From contig JAJKFH010002646.1 of the NCBI GenBank assembly GCA_023333565.1, forward strand, positions 186,001 to 250,000: a stretch of 64,000 nt of DNA. The letters run 5' to 3'. The notes below the pieces were generated by a model that saw only the letters and a list, made by a program, of their open reading frames with translations, ran no database searches and was not told the DNA's origin. Shown here in pieces: positions 12,301-20,130 of the stretch (its first letter is position 1; each line of letters begins with the position of its first letter). Source of the DNA: Puffinus mauretanicus. Taxonomy: Eukaryota > Chordata > Aves > Procellariiformes > Procellariidae. Both the position numbers and the translations under genes were made by a program.

Positions 12301-13644
12301 TTTTTTGTTTATTTCTTTATTTATCCTTCAACATCCATTGCTGGAGCATTCAAAAAGTCTGTCAATGAAATTAAGACTATGTCATTTATATGAAGAGTTT
12401 CACCAATCATTACTTCTATAGCTCAATTAGCAATTTTGTATATCAAGAAGGATCTCATAGAGCCACAGTGAAATGGCTTACAAATAAGCACTATATTTTG
12501 CCCAAATCCATCACAGTATTTTGAAAAATGTTCATGGTGAGTACTTCAAAGAAAATTTCTACTGCTAGTCTAGAAAGTTCTTTTAAAAAAAGTGAAATAA
12601 TGACTGGAACAATAGAAAAAAAAAAAAGTGGTGTCTTAAATGAAACTGAGAAATAATATGTGAGCAATAAGCCAAACATAAGACTAAATCTCTGAATTCT
12701 CAGTAAAATGTATGCTCTTTTGAAATCACAGGAGAAATTTCTATTGCAGTTACTGCACAGAATGAAGTGAAAGAGCTTTGGTTGGTTAAAGTGGAAGGAT
12801 TATGGGTTTTCATTTAAGAATTAAGAATGGGTAGCTACACAAGAGGTATTGTCAGCAATGTTAAGAGCTCTATGGGCAATGAAGTCACCATGTAGATATG
12901 AGATCAACACCTCATCCTAATACCTGTGTTGCTGTTATTATCATTTGAATGAATCTAAGTCCAAAGTTCAGAAATCTATGCTGAGGTAACAAATTACATA
13001 ATAAATCACTGTCATTAAAAATGAACTACCTATTTCTCCTCCCCCTCTTCTTACGTAATTGGAAAACTGAAAAAGACCCAATTTGTTGCATGACCAAAAA
13101 ATAAAAATAAAACAATGCACAGCTAGCAGTACCACCTGCGTCCATCAATTTTAAGGCAATCTAGTCTTTGTCCTAAAAGTCTCTAGTTGCGGATAATAGA
13201 GGCAATCTGATGGTAGCTCAGATATAAACAGAGAGCAAGAGCTGTGGTCTTGGCTCGAGTGCTTAGGCTCTTATTGTGAAGAAACATTACAGCTACTGCC
13301 TACAGACATGACTTACTCTATTTCTGTCAGCTCTCACTTGAAAATTTGGCTCTGTAAAAAACTTAAAATCAAACAGCTATACACCAGACAGGCACAACTG
13401 TATGTGTGCCACTGCTGATCCAGATCCATCTGTAGATTGTTCCTTGTGCCAGTAGCTTTTTCTAAGTTGGGTTTGGGATCAAGAGACATAATAGGAATAT
13501 TCTAATAAACAATTAAGAAACACAATTATTCCTCTTCTTCTTTCATCCATAAGTTCTTAATTTAACAGTGGATGTTTATGCTGACTGATATGCTTTTACT
13601 CCCTGTACTGATAATTCCAGATATAAGAAATACCTGTGGTTATT
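9352..13644. other. AT-rich single-copy DNA, no gene seen
   Basis: Nothing recognisable except short simple repeats: GA-rich at 9591-9606, a T-rich run near 12298-12306 and an A run near 12615-12627. All frames are short and AT-driven. Confidence 0.45.
13639..13644. repeat. Left target-site duplication GTTATT
   Basis: Six bases directly left of the outer 5' LTR, identical to 15290-15295 on the right. Six-bp duplications are usual for ERVK-like and alpharetroviral integrases. Confidence 0.85.
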
Positions 13645-13881
13645 TGTGGAGAGAAAAGATTAGAAGTGTTAAGTTAAGCTTTGTATTAGAAATGCTAAGT
13701 TTGTATGCATGTAGAATTGATCTTTGTGTTGTAGTGTAAATAACTTCTGTGTAATGTTATATGATAAAAGAAGATAGTTAAGATGAATATTTGTTTGACT
13801 AAAAGGAGAATGATGCCCATATTGGGATTCGTCATTACTCTGGGTTCGCACTCCCACTCCGACCCATGGGTCACTCCGACA
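13645..13881 (+). repeat. Outer 5' LTR (type A)
   Basis: A 237-bp LTR starting TGTGGAGAG and ending CTCCGACA. From 13659 to 13881 it matches 15064-15289 with one substitution and one 3-bp indel (ACC present only in the right copy), implying recent insertion. The homology stops exactly at the terminal CA on both sides: left runs into a primer site, right into the target duplication. The first 14 bases have no counterpart at the expected place in the 3' copy. Confidence 0.88.
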
Positions 13882-13883
13882 TC

Positions 13884-13901
13884 TGGTAGCAGAGGATGGT
13901 T
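13884..13901 (+). promoter_or_regulatory. Primer-binding site for initiator tRNA-Met
   Basis: TGGTAGCAGAGGATGGTT, two bases after the LTR end, is the reverse complement of the last 18 bases of vertebrate initiator tRNA-Met including CCA, as I know that tRNA. Initiator-Met priming is typical of Ty1/copia and many Ty3/gypsy elements and unusual for an ERVK-like bird element. Confidence 0.85.
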
Positions 13902-13943
13902 GGAAACATGCTGGGCTCGTAGCCCAGGGGTCTGGTAGCAGAG
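13902..13943 (+). other. Sense-strand initiator tRNA-Met-like segment plus partial second primer site
   Basis: Bases 13902-13932 start immediately after the 18-base primer site and match the sense strand of initiator tRNA-Met from the D-arm GGAA to the variable-region GGTC at about 25 of 31 positions. All six differences are transitions. The anticodon stem (CTGGG...CCCAG) is intact, whereas the loop reads CTCGTAG rather than CCCATAA. Then 13933-13943 repeats the first 11 bases of the primer site (TGGTAGCAGAG). It is not a complete tRNA: the T-arm and 3' acceptor strand are absent in the sense direction. It may be a copying scar or a structural mimic of the primer. Confidence 0.7.
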
Positions 13944-13960
13944 ACTACAATTCTTCGAGA

Positions 13961-13975
13961 CTGCGGTAAGCGCAG
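13961..13975 (+). promoter_or_regulatory. Possible retroviral splice donor
   Basis: CTGCG|GTAAGC in the leader downstream of the Met primer site fits a consensus 5' splice site (GT at 13966). Simple retroviruses place the donor for env mRNA in this position. Use is inferred. Confidence 0.4.
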
Positions 13976-14189
13976 CGAGAGAAGGGGAGTGGGAAACAAG
14001 CGACTGGGAGTTGTACTATTCTATTGCTCAAACGAGATAGAATAGATAACGGTGCAGTCTGGCCAACTGCCTCCCGGAGGGTGAGCTGCTATCATGGAAT
14101 GTGAGGCAGCAGCTACGTTGCTCGCTGGTTTACTCTCTGAGAGAGAGATCGAGACAACGGTGAAACAGCTTATCAAGCTTTTTATAAAC
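13976..14189 (+). other. Unassigned internal retroviral stretch
   Basis: Between the leader and the polypurine tract. The right part is probably the extreme 3' end of an env region because it leads directly into the tract, but no env motif is readable. The leader/env deletion junction must lie here; I cannot place it. Confidence 0.4.
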
Positions 14190-14203
14190 AAAAAAGGGGG
14201 AAA
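14190..14203 (+). promoter_or_regulatory. Polypurine tract
   Basis: AAAAAAGGGGGAAA ends exactly where the inner LTR begins with TGTGG, the normal placement of the plus-strand primer at the 3' end of a provirus. Confidence 0.8.
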
Positions 14204-14676
14204 TGTGGAGAAGAATTGTGGAATCGTGAGCTTTAGCTAAGATCAGATAGTTCTTTGGCCTGTGCCCTGAGAACTGGCAGAAGCGTACATACGCTTGAGA
14301 AAAGACCTGAACACCTGGCTTAGTTGTCCCTTCTGTAAGGAAACTGTAAACATCAAAATGGAAAAGCTCTCAGTTAGGAATGCTGCTTACGGTTACCCTG
14401 AGATGTGGCCTAATGAGTACCAGCTGATTCAAGAGCCAATGAGTACCAGCTGATTCAAGAGCCAAAACAGGTGAAGGGAATTGTGAGCAGACATGTGATC
14501 GTTGCCGGAAGGAAGATTGGGGAGAGGCAACAGAGAGAGACAGTGGTGGTGAAGCAACGGAGAGAGACAGAAGGGTGAGGCTATGGAGAGAGAGACTGTG
14601 GGACTGCCCTGTTATGATGGAGGCTCCAGTATTGCTGCGCATATATATGTGAGGGTCTGTGCTATCTTACACCACA
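14204..14676 (+). repeat. Inner LTR (type B), ERVK-like
   Basis: A 473-bp LTR starting TGTGGAGAAG after the polypurine tract and ending CACCACA before a tRNA-Lys primer site. Apart from the first eight bases it is unlike the outer LTR. U3 holds a perfect 26-bp tandem duplication (14412-14463) and GA-rich runs near 14530-14600. A TATA-like CATATATATG lies at 14639-14650. With internal sequence on both sides and no target duplication of its own, it did not integrate separately here. Confidence 0.8.
14412..14463 (+). repeat. 26-bp perfect tandem duplication in inner LTR U3
   Basis: Units 14412-14437 and 14438-14463 are identical and include GTACCAGCTGATTC. The U3 position and perfect identity resemble retroviral enhancer duplications. 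Confidence 0.85.
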
Positions 14677-14678
14677 AA

Positions 14679-14696
14679 TGGTGCCCAACGTGGGGC
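14679..14696 (+). promoter_or_regulatory. Primer-binding site for tRNA-Lys (Lys1,2 type)
   Basis: TGGTGCCCAACGTGGGGC, two bases after the inner LTR, differs from the tRNA-Lys1,2 primer site at one position (T for C at base 4). This primer defines ERVK/betaretrovirus-like families. Confidence 0.88.
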
Positions 14697-14835
14697 TGAA
14701 AGAGAAAAAGCCTGAAGAAAGAAGGCCTTGAAGAAAGGAAATAGAAATATCTAGTGGTGTACCCCTGTTGAGCTGAATGGAGGACAATTCAGGTGAGCAG
14801 CCACAGGGAAGTTATATAAACTTTATACATTAGTT

Positions 14836-14910
14836 ATGGGACAGTCGGCATCTCAGTCACAGAAGCTTCAACTTATGTTTCAAAGTATTTTGAAAGTAAC
14901 AAGGTTTTGA
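14836..14910 (+). pseudogene. gag: Broken start of gag
   Basis: An ATG 140 bases after the Lys primer site opens a frame beginning MGQSAS, the Met-Gly start used for N-myristoylation of betaretroviral-type matrix proteins. The frame stops at TGA 14908-14910 after 24 codons, and no further gag sequence is recognisable before the repeat array at 14948. It cannot encode a functional Gag. The assignment rests on position relative to LTR and primer site plus the N-terminal motif. Confidence 0.6.
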
Positions 14911-14947
14911 AGGAAAGCGAACTCTGTAATGGAGAACAGGAAAGGTC

Positions 14948-15104
14948 TTTGTATTAGAAGTGTTAAGATTGTATCTCTGTATTAGAAGTGTTAATTTTGT
15001 ATAAAAGAAAATGGGTTTAGTAAGTTAAGCTTTGTAAAATAGGTTTAGTAAGTTAAGATTTGTATTAGAAGTGTTAAGTTAAGCTTTGTATTAGAAATGC
15101 TAAG
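14948..15104 (+). repeat. Degenerate array at the head of the outer 3' LTR
   Basis: The motif TTTGTATTAGAAGTGTTAAG occurs at 14948-14967, as a variant at 14976-14995, again at 15059-15078, and as a shorter variant at 15084-15104. GTTTAGTAAGTTAAG occurs near 15015-15029 and 15043-15057. The 5' LTR has only the last portion of this array, so the right LTR's U3 is expanded or was rearranged at the junction. Confidence 0.75.
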
Positions 15105-15289
15105 TTTGTATGCATGTAGAATTGATCTTTGTGTTGTAGTGTAAATAACTTCTGTGTAATGTTATGTGATAAAAGAAGATAGTTAAGATGAATATTTGTT
15201 TGACTAAAAGGAGAATGACCATGCCCATATTGGGATTCGTCATTACTCTGGGTTCGCACTCCCACTCCGACCCATGGGTCACTCCGACA
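15064..15289 (+). repeat. Outer 3' LTR (type A), alignable part
   Basis: 226 bp matching 13659-13881 with one substitution and a 3-bp insertion, ending CTCCGACA next to GTTATT at 15290-15295. It is not preceded by a polypurine tract, so its left junction is a rearrangement rather than a normal internal/LTR border. Confidence 0.85.
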
Positions 15290-15295
15290 GTTATT
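15290..15295. repeat. Right target-site duplication GTTATT
   Basis: Identical to 13639-13644. It marks the end of the integrated unit. Confidence 0.85.
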
Positions 15296-18200
15296 AATAA
15301 ACCATTATGCATTGGAGATTTTCGCTTCGTCCTATCTTTTTCTTGTCATTTCCTACAAGAAAAATTTAGCGTTAATGATGGTTGCTCCCAGAATTTTGGC
15401 AGAGAATACCCTACTTTATCAAGTATGTATATAAGAGGAATCTTATGTTCCTACCAAAGATAACCATCAGCAAAATAAAAAAATTAAGCAGGTCTACAGT
15501 AGTTTATTTGGCTGTTAGGAGGCAGGCAGCCATGCTTTAATGCTGGCTCATTATAGTTCCCACTTGACATTACCTATCTTTAGTATATCCCTTGTCTTGC
15601 ATCAGTAATGACTGTCTTCAAATGCCTCAGGATTTTCTTAGACTCCTTTTATTTTTTTTTCCCACTTCTTTTTTTATTTCCCTCTTTTCTCAATTTTTCA
15701 TGACTTTCAAAATATCTATTGACTGTAATTGTACGACTTCAGGCCTTTTAACCTGTTTTACTTAGACTTTGTGAATATATACAACTACTTTACTTCATTA
15801 GTTATTTTATAAATTATAATGTAGTGTCAGATATATCTGTCAACACAACAGTTTTTATTAACTTCACAAACAGAAAAAAAATGCAGTAGGATCTAAGGCC
15901 CTATATATAGTGAGTGACTTTTAGATACAGAATCAGAAATGTGCTAGCCCAATACCCAAAATTAAAAAAGCAAGTCCAAAAAACTGAAGGAAGGATTTCA
16001 CAATACAATTTTTCTGTCTACAGGATATTTCACCTATCAACATGAAATAAAAAGTAAATTACATAAAAATAGTTCCATGTTTGTCATACTTATCTAAAGA
16101 ATAATCTAACAGAAATGACATTCTGTCAGGAGGCAACCAGTAATATTTGAAAATTGCATCCAACAGTTTTTTTCAGAAAACAAGTACATACAAAAAAAAA
16201 GCTGCATATTTAATAAAAGGAATGAATACAAACAGAGAAAGTATAGAGTCATATCTATAAAGTCTACCGCTTTTAAAAAACCCATTCTAGCAGCAGCAAT
16301 TTTTACTAACTAATAATTAAACTGTTGTGATGCAAGCATTACTGGATGACAGTTATGTTACGTATTGTCTGGAATTGACACCAACATAGCTATACTTTTG
16401 CTCTTTTAAATCTGGGGAGATAATCTTTTTTTTTTTTTTTTTTTCCTCAGTACCTGTGGAAAATGCTTCAGATTTCAAAGTGATGAAATCTTTGTCTGAT
16501 TATTATTGCTATTAATTAATATTATGGAAAGACTGAAAGTATTTAGCAAGATATCAAAGCCTGTTTGTGCTACGCCCTGTATATCATATTGTTATTAAAA
16601 TATATCCCTTGCCCCCAAAAGTTATGAACTAAGACTAAAATTGTAAAACCGGGTGGATACAAGAAACTGATGAGGAGAGCACAAGGTAACAACATGACAA
16701 TTATGAGAAGGGTAAAAAGCAGAGGTCACAGAACTCCAACTGCCTAAATATAGTTATACATGTCTTCTTCCCCCACATTTCTTCTTCTGTCTTTTAATTA
16801 AAAGTGGCCTGATTTTCAAAGGTCTTGAACACCCAAAACCTCCACTGATTTCACTGGCAGCTGTGGGTGTCGGCACATCAGAGAATTAGGCCCAAAGTAT
16901 TTTCATCTTCGGAAACCTCATAAAATTTATCCTTTTAAAGTGAGTGACTAAGGGAAAACCTTGATAGCTGTAACTTAAAAGAGAGGAATAGTGCATGCTT
17001 CTAAAAAACACGATAACTTTAGTATGCTATAGCTATCTTTTCTCTCAGACCTCTCTTTCTTTCCTGGTGTTGCATTTCATGTTTGACACCTTTCTTATCC
17101 ATTTTGATTGAGGAAAGGGTCTAATAATCCTGGACAAAGTTCATATTGCTCTCTCCCTGTGTCAGGGCCGTGTGGTGCTAGGCTTGGAAATTTACCTCCA
17201 AGTGGGGAATTTTAAGTAAATGTTAGGTAAACAACCTAGAAGTATCTATACTATCCTTAGATTTCTTTTCTTTTCTATACCACATTTCTTTAATAATAAC
17301 ATATATAGAGAAGCCCAACCATTACAATGGTACTCACTTACTTTAATATATTGGAATTAAGTGTTACAATAATTAAGGATGCCAAGCTTTTAACAAAAAG
17401 CTATGTGAAATTTACATATTTTTTTAAATTTATTTTTAGGAAAGGTTTTTATAGGGCATTAAAAATCCATTTTCACTTATCTGCAGAAAAAACTACTACA
17501 CTAGTGATAACAATGAATATTCAGAAAGATGTGTGAAGATTGGGTAAAAATAAAGTGAACAGTTATATGTATCTGTACTCCTGTTGTCAAAACACACCCA
17601 AAGCTGGCAAGCAAACTTTTTTATTTGAACCAAAATTATTTGTCTATTTTCATAAAAAGATTAAGTTAAGGTAGCATGTCCTAGCTTCTTAGAAGGTTCT
17701 CGCATACTTTCAGTATGCACTTACAGTTCATACCTTCAGTTACAATTTCTTTTAACATAAATATTTAGAGATGTTCTACCAATTCCATCATAAAATCTTC
17801 CAAAAATGGCCAATACTGTGGCTTTTCATATCAGACACTTCATACTGCGGGACCAGGTGAACTCCCTGTTAGACTATTGCATAACCCTATTTCAGTGCTA
17901 CTTTGTCGGGGAAGGGCAAAGAGCCATTATTGTAACAGACTACTTCATTTTATTCCTTTCTGTTTTCCAATGTTTTGTACCTAGGTGTGTATGATTTCTG
18001 GTGCCTCCATTTCTTAACTGACTTTGGTATTTACACTAATAGTGATAATACACTTCACTCATATTATACTGTATTAACATAGTAATCTTCATAGATTTTT
18101 AGGTTAGTATGTCTTGCAAGCTTTAAATTCCTATGGCCCAGCTTGAAGTAACTCATCTGATGGCCTGCATTAAGAACAGAGATCCCCAAGGGTCATCATA

Positions 18201-18880
18201 TACATTTTCTAACTAGTAGAATTCACCAAACACTGATGATCAATGTTCATGAATATTTATGCAAGTAAAACAAATAAATTCATTTCAGCTGTGCTTGAGT
18301 CTCTTTTGTCTTCACTTTCTCTAAACATTGACGTGACTAGTCATTGATTAATTTTGGCTGAGAAGAGTTACTGATAACCTGTCCAAAACTAGAAGGAGAT
18401 GTATATTTATATTTTAGCATTATACCATGTATTTTTTATGTTTTCATGTGCATTGATTATAAAGTATCTATTTTGCCTTCTTATTTCAGATACATAACAG
18501 TTAATTAAGCAATTTAAATAAATAATAATTGTTTGTTTATTGGCCTGGGAAATGCTTGTTTCTTTAATGTCTGTAATGAAGAAAGGAGCAGGGATTTCCC
18601 AGAACTGAAGATGACAAACACAAATCTCTGTCTACAAAGTCTAATTCTGTGATGTTATTCAAAGCTATAAATATGTTTATTTTTAATACAAATTCTCTTG
18701 GTCTAATGGGAAATATGTTTTGCAAAGAATTTTTAACATTGACTTAGAAATCTGTTGAACTCGAGCAAATGAACAAAACTTTGGCTTTAATTATCATCAA
18801 ACTTCTTACATTGTTCTCTACTCAGTTATTAAATGTCAACATTTAATCTTTATTCGGTTATTTAACGTCAACATTTTTAG
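15296..18880. other. AT-rich single-copy DNA, no gene seen
   Basis: No coding region or RNA gene. It contains an old fold-back repeat at 16806-16893 and a poly-T run at about 16425-16444. At 18818-18870 a short sequence around GTCAACATTT is repeated twice about 34 bp apart with mismatches, just before the CR1 tail. Confidence 0.45.
16806..16893. repeat. Old fold-back (MITE-like) repeat
   Basis: The left arm GGCCTGATTTTCAAAGGT (16806-16823) pairs imperfectly with the right arm near 16877-16893 (read on the minus strand as GGGCCTAATTCTCTGATG). Inner arms ACACCC and GGGTGT flank a CACTGATTTCACTGG centre. This is the layout of an old palindromic interspersed repeat common in turtles, crocodilians and birds, in which GCCTGATTTTCAAAGGTG is a recurring end. 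No transposase; the family name is uncertain. Confidence 0.55.
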
Positions 18881-19150
18881 CAGGGCCTGTTGCGACAGGT
18901 TTTAAACTAAAAGAGGGTAGATTCAGACTAGATATAAAGAAGAAATTTTTCACAATGAGCATGGTGAAACACTAGAACAGGTTGCCCAGAGAGGTGGTAG
19001 ATGCCCCATCCCTGGAAACATTCAAGGTCAGGTTGGATGGGGCTCTGAGCAACCTGATCTATTTGAAGATGTCCTTGCTCATTGCAGGGGGGTTGGACTA
19101 GATGACCTTTAAAGATCCCTTCCAATCCAAACTATTCTATGATTCTATGA
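18881..19150 (+). mobile_element. CR1 LINE 3' end, 5'-truncated
   Basis: Contains the conserved 3' blocks of a CR1 subfamily distinct from the 29.7 and 47.7 kb copies: an AACAGGTTGCCCAGAGAGGT run, GGGGTTGGACTAGATGACCT, and a terminal pair of ATTCTATG octamers at 19133-19150. It encodes only degraded residues from the ORF2 C-terminus. A short internal deletion seems likely near 18898. Confidence 0.9.
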
Positions 19151-20048
19151 TAATATGCCAGTTCTCATTACACATTTGAATTTTTCTTTTTTCATCTTAA
19201 CTCCAAACAGGATATGTTGAGAAGTCATGGAAACCAGCTGATCGGCATTACCAAAAGCCAATTTAATTCCTTCTGCAGTCAAATGAATTTAGAAAAGGAT
19301 GGTATTTATAACCATTTGTGATTTTCTGTCCATTCAAAATGAGCCTCGACTGCTTTCCAATCAAAAAAATACAGAAGTCTAAACCACAATAAAAAAAATC
19401 TTGATACATCAGGTTATATCATGCTTTGAACAAAATATCAGAACACTAAGACAAAGTTAAAAACATATTGATGAAATTTATATGTTCTGTGTCATTATTT
19501 TTTTGAAAATAGGAATAGATGGGTCACAAAGTTTTTTTTTCAGAAACCCTGTAGAATAGCTTAACATTGGAATGCCAAAGGCAGGTGGTGCATTCATGAG
19601 AATACTCTAAAACTAATACTGTTTTCACTGAATTAGAACTATTTAGATATTTTTGTTTTGTTTGCCTCTAAATCCCCTCTCTGCCTGCAGAATGAAATGC
19701 AGATTAACTAACTGGAGCTAATGGTGGGTATTATATTCCTTTGTGCTTTGACCATTTCCTCAGAGCAAAATGTTAAATTAATTTAATTAAAATGAAAAAA
19801 AAAAACCCACCCCTAAAAAGCCTTTTAGACATAGATGTAATATCCCAAAACAATGGGATTACTCACTTAAATATAAATAATTTACAACTGATGTATATAA
19901 TCAGTTGTATATGTCAATGACTTACAGTCGAGATGGGTGATTAAAATAACGATCTTTGTTGACCGTGGTTTATCTAAATTTATAACTCTTCAGTGGTTAT
20001 GATTGTAAGAACCCATTCTAAGTAGGTTCATGAAGTTAGATATTAAAT
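19151..20048. other. No gene seen; short perfect hairpin
   Basis: AT-rich single-copy DNA. A perfect 10-bp stem (TACAACTGAT at 19883-19892 pairing with 19900-19909) encloses a 7-base loop. Confidence 0.5.
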
Positions 20049-20130
20049 GTGGGCATGGTGGTGTTGGGTTGATGGTTGGACTCGATGATCGTAGAGGTCT
20101 TTTCCAACCTTAATGATTCTATGATTCTAT
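20049..20130 (+). mobile_element. Very short CR1 LINE 3' tail
   Basis: About 80 bp matching the last part of the CR1 subfamily seen at 47.7-49.96 kb (the GGTGTTGGGTTGATGGTTGG block, then CTTTTCCAACCTTAATG and octamers). Target-primed reverse transcription evidently stopped almost at once, leaving no coding sequence. Confidence 0.88.

Larger units (their letters stand above)
13645..15289 (+). mobile_element. Composite young endogenous retrovirus (ERVK-like, nested LTR)
   Basis: A 1,645-bp insertion bounded by two related LTRs and a perfect 6-bp target duplication. Order on the plus strand: outer 5' LTR (13645-13881), primer site for initiator tRNA-Met (13884-13901), tRNA-like segment (13902-13943), leader with a donor-like GTAAGC (from 13966), a short unassigned stretch, polypurine tract (14190-14203), a different complete LTR (14204-14676), tRNA-Lys primer site (14679-14696), leader and broken gag start (14836-14910), an AT-rich repeat array, and the outer 3' LTR ending at 15289. 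No pol and no usable gag or env frame remains, so it is non-autonomous. The tract-LTR-primer order in the middle is that of a tandem provirus junction or one-LTR circle. Recombination during reverse transcription is my inference for how it arose. Confidence 0.85.

Noticed and set aside
13884..13943. Functional initiator tRNA-Met gene
   Set aside because: Only part of the tRNA is present in the sense direction; the T-arm and 3' acceptor strand are missing, and it lies exactly at the primer-site position of a retroviral LTR.
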